Positions 1 through 6,906 of a DNA stretch of 7,039 nt are shown piece after piece; position 1 is the first letter of the stretch, and every line of letters starts with the position of its first letter. The position numbers and the translations under genes were made by a program. This DNA comes from an uncultured Eubacteriales bacterium (GTDB taxonomy: Bacteria; Bacillota; Clostridia; Monoglobales; Monoglobaceae), in assembly GCA_900555375.1 (NCBI GenBank), contig USLC01000039.1, positions 1-7,039 on the forward strand, given 5' to 3'. The notes under the pieces were generated by a model. That model was not told where the DNA came from and did no database searches. It was given only the letters and a program-made list of their open reading frames with translations.

Positions 1-1
1 C

Positions 2-466
2 GCTTTTTTCATGCTGCCGCAGTTTAAGCCCGTCGCCGCCATTGTTATAATTACAGGTGTATGCTTCGGCGGCGAAGCAGGCTTTTTGGTCGGCGCGGCA
101 GGAGCGTTTGTCTCTAACTTCTTTTTTGGGCAAGGTCCGTGGACGCCCTGGCAGATGTTCGCCTTCGGAATGATAGGGTTTATCGCGGGAACGCTGTTTA
201 AACTGAAAGTCTTCGGCAAGACAAGGGCATCGTTTGCGATATTTGGTTTTTTGGCAACTTTTATAATATACGGAGGAATTATGAATCCCGCGTCCGTGCT
301 TATGATGACCGATGCCCCAAGCAAAGAAATGATTGTCTCGGCATATATCACGGGGCTTCCGTTTGATTTAATTCACTCTTTATCAACGGCGTTTTTTCTG
401 TGGTTTTTAGAAAAGCCGATGACAGAAAAGCTTGATAGGATAAAGCTTAAATACGGATTGGACTAA
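2..466 (+). CDS. ECF transporter S component, 5'-truncated by window edge
   Basis: Membrane-embedded substrate-binding (S) subunit of an energy-coupling factor vitamin/micronutrient importer; it would work with a shared EcfA/A'/T module that is not in this window. The frame is open from base 2, so the ATG at 11 is probably internal: the residues just before it (Ala-Phe-Phe) continue a hydrophobic helix, and S components are usually about 180-230 residues with six helices, whereas 154 are visible here. About four to five hydrophobic segments can be seen, at roughly residues 8-25, 28-40, 50-65, 75-95 and 115-135 counted from the first visible codon. The Gly/Ala-rich stretch followed by FGQGPWTPWQM is typical of one S-component subfamily. 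The C-terminus is short and charged, ending in YGLD. The substrate cannot be read from sequence; a cobalamin-type or other vitamin role is possible but unproven. No clear terminator follows. Family call fairly sure, substrate unknown. Confidence 0.78.
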   Translation, partial: AFFMLPQFKPVAAIVIITGVCFGGEAGFLVGAAGAFVSNFFFGQGPWTPWQMFAFGMIGFIAGTLFKLKVFGKTRASFAIFGFLATFIIYGGIMNPASVLMMTDAPSKEMIVSAYITGLPFDLIHSLSTAFFLWFLEKPMTEKLDRIKLKYGLD

Positions 467-485
467 AATATCAATATAAATTTAT

Positions 486-491
486 TATAAT
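486..491 (+). promoter_or_regulatory. possible -10 element for the hydrolase gene
   Basis: A perfect TATAAT lies 34 bases before the hydrolase start, in the 59-bp AT-rich gap after the transporter gene. No acceptable -35 sits at 16-18 bases. The nearest TTGGAC (458-463) is 22 bases away, which is too far. In AT-rich DNA this match could be chance, and the gene may instead be read from upstream. Confidence 0.3.
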
Positions 492-525
492 TTACGCCGA
501 TATAAGACGGATAAGGAGACTGACT

Positions 526-1218
526 ATGAACTATTTAAAAAAGAGCGGTATTTCCGCAAAATACAAAGAGTACAAAAGCATAAAATACATAAAAACCGTG
601 CCTGATAGCCTGCAACAGGAGACCAAATACCCTGTTCTGCTTTTTCTGCACGGTGCAGGCTCACGCGGAGATGATATAAGCAAGGTAGAGACAAATCCGT
701 TTTTTGAGGCAATGGGCAGCCGTGACGATGTTCCGTTTATAATTATTGCCCCTCAATGCGGTGCCGACACGTGGTTTGACATATTTCAAGAGCTGAAAGA
801 GCTTGTTCTCGCCGAGGCAAATGACCCCCTTGCCGATGCAAGCCGCATATACGCCATAGGTGCAAGTATGGGCGGATACGGTGTTTGGCAAATTGCGATG
901 TCTATGCCGGAAATTTTTGCCGCTATTGTTCCCATCTGCGGCGGAGGTATGTATTGGAACGCCCCCAGACTTAAAAATATCGGTGTATGGGCATTTCACG
1001 GCAGGGATGACAGTTGTGTTTTGTGCCGCGAAAGCGAAAAAATGGTTGACGCTGTCAACGCCTGCGGCGGTGAAGCAAAACTTACTGTCTACGAAAACTG
1101 CTTTCACGACAGCTGGAACGGCGCATACGCCGAACCCGATTTGTTTAACTGGATGCTTGCGCATAAAAATAAAGGCTATACCGAAACATCAAGACTTTCG
1201 GGGCATTGCTTTGGTTAA
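526..1218 (+). CDS. alpha/beta hydrolase (dienelactone hydrolase / prolyl oligopeptidase-like esterase)
   Basis: Predicted cytoplasmic serine hydrolase of 230 residues, about the usual size for single-domain carboxylesterase/dienelactone-hydrolase-like enzymes. After a short N-terminal lead comes a beta strand running into the oxyanion-hole motif LLFLHGAGSRGDD (residues 38-50). The nucleophile elbow GASMGG (112-117) gives Ser114, HGRDD (158-162) gives the acid, most likely Asp162, and FHDSW (193-197) gives His194, so the triad is complete and in the right order. No signal peptide or membrane segment is seen. Seven cysteines, including a CVLC pair at 164-167, are more than usual for this fold. 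The start is supported by AAGGAG at 513-518, 7 bases before the ATG. It lies 59 bp after the transporter gene on the same strand and ends at a shared bidirectional hairpin. The substrate is unknown: an ester or acyl-peptide bond is likely, but esterase versus peptidase cannot be decided. Confidence 0.85.
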   Translation: MNYLKKSGISAKYKEYKSIKYIKTVPDSLQQETKYPVLLFLHGAGSRGDDISKVETNPFFEAMGSRDDVPFIIIAPQCGADTWFDIFQELKELVLAEANDPLADASRIYAIGASMGGYGVWQIAMSMPEIFAAIVPICGGGMYWNAPRLKNIGVWAFHGRDDSCVLCRESEKMVDAVNACGGEAKLTVYENCFHDSWNGAYAEPDLFNWMLAHKNKGYTETSRLSGHCFG

Positions 1219-1229
1219 TATTCGGTCTG

Positions 1230-1275
1230 TAATAAAATCATCCAAAAGCCTGATTGCTTTTGGATGATTTTATTA
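1230..1275. terminator. bidirectional hairpin terminator between convergent genes
   Basis: A perfect 19-bp inverted repeat (arms 1230-1248 and 1257-1275) with an 8-base loop. It begins 12 bases after the hydrolase stop, and its right arm includes the TAA stop of the convergent thymidylate kinase gene. Both arms end in A/T-rich runs (AATAAAAT / ATTTTATT), so each strand yields a stem with U-rich 3' bases. The stem is AT-rich and long rather than GC-rich and short. Confidence 0.8.
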
Positions 1276-1902
1276 AAACAATTCAGATATTGCATTCCAG
1301 ATTCTTTCTGCAACCGTTTCCTCGTCAGCATCGGCATCGATAACAACAACATTTTCGCTATCTTTTAACTTATCAAATGCTTTAAAATAGTTCTCTCTCA
1401 CCTTTGTAAGCCGCTCTTCCTTTTCAAAAAGCTCGGTATGAAACCGATTTTTTGCAATTCTTTCAAGCGCAAGCGCCACAGGAACGTCCAAAAAAACCGT
1501 TACGGTTGGTTTAAGCACCTCAGAGCTTACGCTGTTCATAGCGATAACTCTGTCCATATCCATATCCACGCTGTGATATGCATACGAAGAAAAGTAGTAC
1601 CTGTCGGTCACTACCGTTACCCCGTCTTCTATCTGATTGCAAATTCCGTCCGTATCATTTAACAGGTGGTCGGCTCTGTCCGCTGCAAACAAACTTGCTA
1701 TTACCCTATTGTCCGCTTTAATTCTTCCCGTCATAATCTGATGAACCAAAGACCCGATAGGCGAATCGGTAGGCTCACGCGTTTCATAGCACCTTATTCC
1801 AAGCCCTGCCAAACGCCCGGTAAGTTTTTTTATCTGCGTACTTTTGCCCGAGCCGTCGATTCCCTCAAAGGCAATAAAAATCCCCTTTTGATTTGCTTTC
1901 AT
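1273..1902 (-). CDS. tmk: thymidylate kinase (dTMP kinase), divergent clostridial type
   Basis: Cytoplasmic nucleoside monophosphate kinase that phosphorylates dTMP to dTDP with ATP, the step before dTTP in DNA precursor synthesis. It has 209 residues, normal for the family. The P-loop is GIDGSGKS (14-21). TREPTDSPIG (41-50) matches the TREP region near the dTMP site, FAADRADHL (72-80) is the conserved helix, and TDRY (99-102) is the DRY/DRH signature. The C-terminal lid-type segment KNRFHTELFEKEERL (151-165) is charged. The P-loop has no Arg at the position used by the yeast/human type, so catalysis would rely on lid residues as in the E. coli type. YYFSSYAYHS (102-111) replaces the common bacterial Y(I/V)DSSxAYQG. 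The start is supported by GAGGGG (1913-1918), 10 bases upstream, and by a strong promoter. It stands alone rather than beside holB, so a second, standard tmk may exist elsewhere in the genome. Confidence 0.93.
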   Translation of the reverse strand: MKANQKGIFIAFEGIDGSGKSTQIKKLTGRLAGLGIRCYETREPTDSPIGSLVHQIMTGRIKADNRVIASLFAADRADHLLNDTDGICNQIEDGVTVVTDRYYFSSYAYHSVDMDMDRVIAMNSVSSEVLKPTVTVFLDVPVALALERIAKNRFHTELFEKEERLTKVRENYFKAFDKLKDSENVVVIDADADEETVAERIWNAISELF

Positions 1903-1939
1903 AATATGTATACCCCTCTGTATTTATTATCATATAAAT

Positions 1940-1968
1940 ATTATATCAAACACACTTTATAAAGTCAA
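1940..1968 (-). promoter_or_regulatory. sigma-A-type promoter of tmk
   Basis: Read on the minus strand: TTGACT (1968-1963), a 17-base spacer, then a perfect TATAAT (1945-1940). Transcription would start near 1933, giving a leader of about 30 bases to the tmk ATG with GAGGGG in it. It sits directly after the U-tract of the hpf terminator, so tmk is an independent transcription unit. Confidence 0.82.
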
Positions 1969-1969
1969 T

Positions 1970-2003
1970 AAAAAAAGCACCGCCCGACAGTGCCGGGCGG
2001 TGC
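1970..2003 (-). terminator. Rho-independent terminator of hpf
   Basis: On the minus strand, a 10-bp GC-rich perfect stem (GCACCGCCCG, 2003-1994, pairing with 1986-1977) with a 7-base loop is followed at once by seven T residues (1976-1970). The hairpin begins 11 bases after the hpf stop. This is a textbook intrinsic terminator. Confidence 0.93.
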
Positions 2004-2014
2004 CTTTAATACTC

Positions 2015-2557
2015 TTACTCTTCTTCTATCAAAGCGTAATTTCCGTCTTTTCTGCGATACACAATATTTGTATTCATCGTGTCGGGGTCATTAAATACAA
2101 AGAAGTCGTGCCCTAACATATTCATCTGAAGTATCGCCTCTTCAACCATCATCGGCTTTGCCGAAAGCTTTTTAACTTTTATGATTTTAAATTCATCTTT
2201 ATTGTCATTTGCGTCAGCCGCGCCGCCTCCCGGCAGGTCAACGCTGTAATTTTCAAGTGCATCGTCACGCAGTCTGCGTGCCAGCTTTGTTTTGTTCTTT
2301 CTTATCTGTCTGTCTATATTCGATAAGCAAATATCTACAGCCGCAAGCAAATCTCTGTTTCTTGCCTCCGAACGGATAAGAAATCCCTTATACATAAAGG
2401 TAATTTCAACAACCATATGCTCTTTCTGCTCTGACACCTGAATCTTGCACTCGTCGTCAGCAGTAAAGAATTTATCAAGCTTGTTTACTTTTGCGATTAT
2501 CTTTTCCTTGCTGGAATCTGCCAATTCAACCTGTTTACATAAAATTTTGTACTTCAT
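2015..2557 (-). CDS. hpf: ribosome hibernation promoting factor, long form
   Basis: Stationary-phase/stress factor that binds the decoding region of the 30S subunit and, through its C-terminal domain, dimerises 70S ribosomes into inactive 100S particles. It has 180 residues, the long-HPF size. The N-terminal S30AE domain spans about 1-97 and has a basic stretch RQIRKNKTKLARRLR (83-97). A flexible Gly/Ala/Asp/Asn-rich linker follows (about 105-121), then the C-terminal dimerisation domain (about 122-180) with EEAILQM (139-145), LGHDFFVF (148-155) and YRRKDGNY (167-174), all hallmark motifs. I chose the ATG at 2557 over the in-frame ATG at 2575. AGGAGG (2570-2565) lies 7 bases before 2557 and would be inside the coding region if 2575 were used, and the extra residues MTGGIS do not belong to the family. 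It has its own promoter and a strong terminator, so it is monocistronic. Confidence 0.96.
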   Translation of the reverse strand: MKYKILCKQVELADSSKEKIIAKVNKLDKFFTADDECKIQVSEQKEHMVVEITFMYKGFLIRSEARNRDLLAAVDICLSNIDRQIRKNKTKLARRLRDDALENYSVDLPGGGAADANDNKDEFKIIKVKKLSAKPMMVEEAILQMNMLGHDFFVFNDPDTMNTNIVYRRKDGNYALIEEE

Positions 2558-2564
2558 ACTTATG

Positions 2565-2570
2565 CCTCCT
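2565..2570 (-). promoter_or_regulatory. ribosome binding site deciding the hpf start
   Basis: Perfect AGGAGG on the minus strand, 7 bases before the ATG at 2557. It rules out the longer frame starting at 2575, which has no Shine-Dalgarno sequence of its own at the proper distance. Confidence 0.88.
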
Positions 2571-2619
2571 GTCATCTGTGGATATGTTGAAATACTTATT
2601 TTGTATTTCTTACACTCCC

Positions 2620-2648
2620 ATTATACAACATAACGCATAAAACTTCAA
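2620..2648 (-). promoter_or_regulatory. sigma-A-type promoter of hpf
   Basis: On the minus strand, TTGAAG (2648-2643), a 17-base spacer and a perfect TATAAT (2625-2620) precede hpf. The start point would be near 2613, giving a leader of about 56 bases. I saw no SigB/SigH-like element, although hpf is often stress- or stationary-phase-controlled in Firmicutes. The rest of the 153-bp gap (2558-2710) is AT-rich, with only a weak 6-bp inverted repeat (2674-2679/2684-2689). Confidence 0.72.
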
Positions 2649-2710
2649 GTATAATTTATTAATTTTTTGTATAAATTTTGTTGAAAATTATTATGCAGTT
2701 TGCCAAATTA

Positions 2711-4894
2711 TTAAAACAGCGATAATTGCTCTATTCCCTTATCCTCATCCTTTACGGCAGAGCCTGCCGCGGGAATGTTCCGCGGTCTGTACCTCTTCGG
2801 GTCGGCAAAGCCGCTGTTTTCGGCGCGGTATGCCGCCTTTATAACCGCGTTGCGCCGAAGTGTCATAACGCCTATACCTTGGGTTGTTCTTGTTGTCTTA
2901 AGCGGTATCTTCTCTGTATTTACGCACAGAGCCTTTTCGGCGCTGCTCAGCATAACAATATCCATGTCCTCCGGCAGATAAAACATAGTAATCGCGGCAG
3001 ACTTTGCATTGTACGCCCCGGTAAGACGGCGGCGGTTGGATTTTGTGGCATATGCCGAAAGCGGTACCTTTGCGCACTTTCCGTTCTCAAAAACAAAAAG
3101 CAGATTTCCGCTGTAGTCCCCCGCCGGCACCATTCCTATTATATCCGACTTTTCTTCCATCCCGACAAGGTTTGGTATATACTCGCCAAGCTGACTCGCC
3201 TTTCCGTCAGGGATATCGGACACCTTAATCTTATAGGCGCTTCCCCCGCCGTAGAAGATAACCTCGGCACGGTTTGAAGTCTCGATTTCTTCTATTATTA
3301 CATCATCATCTTTAAGCTTCTGCTCGCCGCTTGTACGCAGCGCAACAAGTGAAATCTTTTTGATATATCCCTCTCTTGTTCTGAAAAGCTTTACCGCAAA
3401 ATCAGGCACAAGCTCGTCGGGTTCGATATCTATTACCGCGTCTTCTGCCGAAATTATTGATGTTTTTCTGTCAGTGCCAAACTTTTTGCTTACTTCTTTA
3501 AGCTGTTTTTCTATAATTTTATTGATTTTTGCCTTGCTTGAAACGGTTGCCTTTAACTCTTCGATTTCGGCTTTGAGAGATTCGATTTCAGCTGTCTTTT
3601 TTAAGATATATTCCTTATTTAAATTTCTCAGCTTAATTTCTGCCACAAATTCAGCCTGAACCTCTGAAATACCGAAGCCTTCCATAAGATTCGGAACAAC
3701 CATCGCGTCTTCTTCCGTCTCGCGAACAATTCTTATCGCCTTATCTATATCCAAAAGAATTTTCTCAAGACCCTCAAGAAGGTTAAGCTTATCGCTTTTC
3801 TTTTCGATATCGTACTGCATTCCTCTTGTTACGCAACTTCGGCGAAAGCGCAGCCATTCGCAAAGAATATCGTTAACACCCAGAACCATAGGCGAGCCCT
3901 CAACCAAAATATTAAAATTGCAGCCGAAACTGTCCTCAAGCTGAGTTGATTTAAACAGCTTTGCCATAAGCTTTTCGGGGTCGGTTCCTCTCTTTAAGTC
4001 AATGGTAAGCTTAAGACCGTGCAAGTCGGTCTCGTCGCGTATGTCCGAAACCTCGCGGATTTTACCGCTCTTAACCAGTTCTACAATTTTTTCTATAATC
4101 GCCTCAACCGAAGCCGTATAGGGAATTTCGCTGATTTCAATACAATTATTCTTTTTATCGTATTTGTACTTTGCGCGAACCTTAAAACTTCCCCTGCCTG
4201 TCTTGTAGATTTCATTCATCTCTTTGCGGTCAAGCAAAAGCTCGCCTCCGCCGGGAAAGTCGGGCGCGGGCATAATCTCGCTTAAATCCGCATTTTCATC
4301 TTTCATAACCGCAATTGTTGCCTCGCACAGCTCGCGCAGGTTAAAACTGCAAATATTAGACGCCATACCTACCGCTATACCCTGATTGGGGTTTGCAAGT
4401 ATATTGGGGAAGGTCGTCGGCAAAAGCGTCGGTTCCTTAAGCGTTCCGTCATAGTTATCGACAAAGTCGATTGTGTTTTTATCCATATCCCTGAATATTT
4501 CAGAGCATATTTTTGCAAGTCTGACCTCGGTATAACGCGACGCAGCGTAAGCCATATCGCGCGAGTACTGACGGCCGAAGTTACCTTTTGAATCCACCAG
4601 CGGTGCAAGCAGAGAGCCGTTACCCTCGGTAAGCCGAACCATCGTTTCATATATTGCCTGATCGCCGTGAGGATTAAGCTTCATCGTCTGTCCCACAACA
4701 TTTGCGGATTTTGTTCGGTTACCCGTAAGCAGACCCATCTTATACATAGTGTAAAGAAGCTTCCTGTGCGACGGTTTAAATCCGTCTATCTCAGGTATCG
4801 CACGGGATATGATAACACTCATCGCATAGGGCATATAATTGCTTTCAAGCGTTTCGGTTATTATCTGATTTTCAATAATCGGTTTTTTAGCCAT
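2711..4894 (-). CDS. parC: type IIA topoisomerase subunit A (topoisomerase IV ParC-like)
   Basis: DNA-breakage subunit of a heterotetrameric type IIA topoisomerase, partner of the B subunit just upstream; it changes DNA topology in the nucleoid. It has 727 residues, short for GyrA/ParC (about 750-850 or more). In order: the winged-helix breakage domain, with DGFKPSHRKLLYTM (37-50), NPHGDQAIYETM (74-85) and the active-site Tyr121 in AASRYTEVRL; QGIAVGMAS (171-179) with the DNA-intercalating Ile173; the tower domain; coiled-coil arms (about 425-470, Lys/Glu-rich); and a C-terminal beta-pinwheel-like region (about 495-690) with perhaps four blades. No canonical GyrA box (QRRGGKG) is seen; the nearest Arg-rich site is SNRRRLTG (619-626). 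The quinolone-pocket Ser is replaced by Gln79. AAGGAG (4909-4904) lies 9 bases before the ATG. The gap to the B gene is 23 bp, so the two are one operon. ParC rather than GyrA is inferred from the missing GyrA box; the type IIA A-subunit family is certain. Confidence 0.92.
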   Translation of the reverse strand: MAKKPIIENQIITETLESNYMPYAMSVIISRAIPEIDGFKPSHRKLLYTMYKMGLLTGNRTKSANVVGQTMKLNPHGDQAIYETMVRLTEGNGSLLAPLVDSKGNFGRQYSRDMAYAASRYTEVRLAKICSEIFRDMDKNTIDFVDNYDGTLKEPTLLPTTFPNILANPNQGIAVGMASNICSFNLRELCEATIAVMKDENADLSEIMPAPDFPGGGELLLDRKEMNEIYKTGRGSFKVRAKYKYDKKNNCIEISEIPYTASVEAIIEKIVELVKSGKIREVSDIRDETDLHGLKLTIDLKRGTDPEKLMAKLFKSTQLEDSFGCNFNILVEGSPMVLGVNDILCEWLRFRRSCVTRGMQYDIEKKSDKLNLLEGLEKILLDIDKAIRIVRETEEDAMVVPNLMEGFGISEVQAEFVAEIKLRNLNKEYILKKTAEIESLKAEIEELKATVSSKAKINKIIEKQLKEVSKKFGTDRKTSIISAEDAVIDIEPDELVPDFAVKLFRTREGYIKKISLVALRTSGEQKLKDDDVIIEEIETSNRAEVIFYGGGSAYKIKVSDIPDGKASQLGEYIPNLVGMEEKSDIIGMVPAGDYSGNLLFVFENGKCAKVPLSAYATKSNRRRLTGAYNAKSAAITMFYLPEDMDIVMLSSAEKALCVNTEKIPLKTTRTTQGIGVMTLRRNAVIKAAYRAENSGFADPKRYRPRNIPAAGSAVKDEDKGIEQLSLF

Positions 4895-4917
4895 TGAAAA
4901 CTTCTCCTTGTCTTTTA

Positions 4918-6906
4918 TTATGAAACATCGGTAAGGTCTAAAAAGTTATATCCGAAGTTTGCAATATGTTCTTTTCTGCCGGCAAGATTATCACCGAGAA
5001 GCAAGTCAAACATTTGCTGTGTTTTAACAACGTCATCGGGCATAACCCTTATCAGCCGCCGTGTTTCGGGATTCATCGTTGTCTCCCACATCATATCGGG
5101 CTGATTTTCGCCAAGACCCTTGCTTCGCTGAATCGTATAACGCTTTCCCTCAAGCTTTTTCAGTATTTCCGTCTTCTCATTTTCATCAAACGCAAAATAG
5201 CTTTTATCCTTGTACGAGATTTCATAAAGCGGGGATTCCGCAATATAGACATAGCCTTTGTCTATAAGACTCGGAGTCAGCCTGTAAATCATTGTAAGCA
5301 CAAGCGTGCGAATCTGATATCCGTCAACATCGGCATCCGTACATATTATAATTTTGTTCCAGCGCAGATTATTTATATCAAACGAATTTAAGTCTTTGTT
5401 GTGCTTGGTTGTTATCTCAACTCCGCAGCCCAGAACCTTCATAAGGTCAACAATTACGTCGCTTTTAAAAATCTTATCATATTCCGCTTTAAGACAGTTT
5501 AAAATCTTGCCGCGGATAGGCATAATTGCCTGAAACTCTCCGTCACGCCCAAGCTTGCACGCGCCGAGAGCAGAGTCACCCTCTACTATATAAACCTCTC
5601 TGCGGCTTGCATCGCGGCTGCGGCAATCAACAAACTTTTTAACGCGATTGGTAATATCAAGACTTCCGCCAAGCTTTTTCTTTACGTTAATACGCGTCTT
5701 TTCGGCGGACTCGCGGCTTCTTTTGTTTATCAGCACCTGACCGCAAAGCTTGTCCGCATCCATCTTATTCTCGATAAAATAGATTCCGAGCTGTTCGCGC
5801 AAAAACTCAGTCATCGAATCTTGAATAAACTTATTTGTGATGGCTTTTTTAGTCTGATTTTCGTAACTTGTCATAGTCGAAAGAGAGTTGCTGACAAGCA
5901 AAAGACTGTCTGCCACATCGTCGAACTGAATCTTCTTTTCATTCTTATTATACTTACCGTTTTGCTTAAGATATTGGTCGATGGCATAAACAAATGCGTT
6001 TCTTACAGCCTTGTCGGGCGCGCCGCCGTGCTCTAAAAAGCTTGAGTTATGATAATACTCAAGCATATGATTCTCATTGCAGAAGCAAAATGCAAAGCTC
6101 ATTTTTACTTTATACTCTTCCAGGTCGGCGCGGTCTCTGCCGCGGCGTTCGGCTTCTATATAATGAACCGCCGTAAGCTCTTTGCCGTCGGCAAGCTCTT
6201 TTACATAGTCCACAATGCCGTTTTCATAGTAAAATTCGTGTTTTTCAAATTTATCGCGCTCGGTTTCGATTTTAAACACAAACTTTATGCCCGAGTTAAC
6301 GACAGCCTGACGCTTCAGCGTACTCATATAATTTTCAACCGGAATATCAATATCGGTAAACACCTTTAAATCGGGCTTCCAGCGTATTTTGGTTCCCGTG
6401 TGCTTATACTTAAACTCGGTTTTTTTAAGCCCTCCGACATTTTCACCGTTTTCAAAATGCAGATTAAACTTACAGCCGTCGCGCAGAACCTCTACATCCA
6501 TATATTCAGAGCTATACTGCGTTGCACAAGCGCCGAGGCCGTTAAGTCCCAGAGAATACTCATAATTTCCGCCCGAATTGTTTTTATACTTGCCGCCGGC
6601 ATAAAGTTCGCAGAAAACAAGCTCCCAGTTGTAGCGATTTTCTTTATTGTTAAAATCAACAGGTATGCCCCTGCCCATATCGGCAACTTCTATGCTGCCG
6701 TCAAGGAACTTTGTAACGGTAATTTTTTTGCCGTAGCCCTCTCTTGCCTCGTCAATACTGTTGGTCAGTATTTCAAAAACGGCCTGCCGACAGCCCTCGA
6801 TGCCGTCGGAGCCGAATATAACAGCCGGGCGCTTGCGGACACGGTCCGCTCCCTTTAAAAGGCTTATGGTTTCGTTGTCGTTTTTTTCTTGTTTTTTCGC
6901 CACCAT
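4918..6906 (-). CDS. parE: type IIA topoisomerase subunit B (topoisomerase IV ParE-like ATPase)
   Basis: ATPase and metal-binding subunit of the type IIA topoisomerase, partner of the following A gene. With the ATG at 6906 it has 662 residues, in the ParE/short-GyrB range. The GHKL ATPase domain begins with ADRVRKRPAVIFGS (21-34). FEILTNSIDEA (44-54) carries the catalytic base Glu45 and the Mg-ligand Asn49, ADMGRGIP (75-82) carries Asp76, LGLNGLGA (119-126) is the glycine lid, and Lys353 in NQTKK is the QTK-loop lysine. The TOPRIM domain has VEGDSA (441-446, Glu442), PIRGKILN (463-470) and TDADVD (523-528). SKGLGE (595-600) and the WETTMNPETRRL tail close the protein. The in-frame ATG at 6990 is rejected because its 28 extra residues do not fit the family and would overlap nrdR. 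No good Shine-Dalgarno precedes 6906, which is odd. The ATPase lid is divergent (Glu where GyrB has a conserved Lys). ParE versus a second GyrB is not settled by this subunit alone. Confidence 0.92.
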   Translation of the reverse strand: MVAKKQEKNDNETISLLKGADRVRKRPAVIFGSDGIEGCRQAVFEILTNSIDEAREGYGKKITVTKFLDGSIEVADMGRGIPVDFNNKENRYNWELVFCELYAGGKYKNNSGGNYEYSLGLNGLGACATQYSSEYMDVEVLRDGCKFNLHFENGENVGGLKKTEFKYKHTGTKIRWKPDLKVFTDIDIPVENYMSTLKRQAVVNSGIKFVFKIETERDKFEKHEFYYENGIVDYVKELADGKELTAVHYIEAERRGRDRADLEEYKVKMSFAFCFCNENHMLEYYHNSSFLEHGGAPDKAVRNAFVYAIDQYLKQNGKYNKNEKKIQFDDVADSLLLVSNSLSTMTSYENQTKKAITNKFIQDSMTEFLREQLGIYFIENKMDADKLCGQVLINKRSRESAEKTRINVKKKLGGSLDITNRVKKFVDCRSRDASRREVYIVEGDSALGACKLGRDGEFQAIMPIRGKILNCLKAEYDKIFKSDVIVDLMKVLGCGVEITTKHNKDLNSFDINNLRWNKIIICTDADVDGYQIRTLVLTMIYRLTPSLIDKGYVYIAESPLYEISYKDKSYFAFDENEKTEILKKLEGKRYTIQRSKGLGENQPDMMWETTMNPETRRLIRVMPDDVVKTQQMFDLLLGDNLAGRKEHIANFGYNFLDLTDVS

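Noticed and set aside
661..1164. 167-residue open frame on the minus strand inside the hydrolase gene
   Set aside because: It is antisense to a gene with an intact catalytic triad. Its translation is low-complexity and Cys/His/Ala-rich without a recognisable fold, and no ribosome binding site was noticed.
2558..2575. Longer hpf start at 2575
   Set aside because: The perfect AGGAGG lies inside this extension at the right distance for the ATG at 2557, and family members begin at the MKYKI-like residues.
2674..2689. Small inverted repeat AATTTT/AAAATT as a terminator for the topoisomerase operon
   Set aside because: The stem is only 6 bp of A/T pairs with no following T-tract on the minus strand, so it is expected by chance in AT-rich DNA.
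2726..3277. 183-residue open frame on the plus strand opposite the topoisomerase A gene
   Set aside because: It is rich in Arg, Cys and His, as expected for antisense shadows of a codon-biased gene, and has no family resemblance.
6400..6858. 152-residue open frame on the plus strand opposite the topoisomerase B gene
   Set aside because: It lies opposite strongly conserved ATPase-domain codons; its hydrophobic look is a by-product of the complementary strand.
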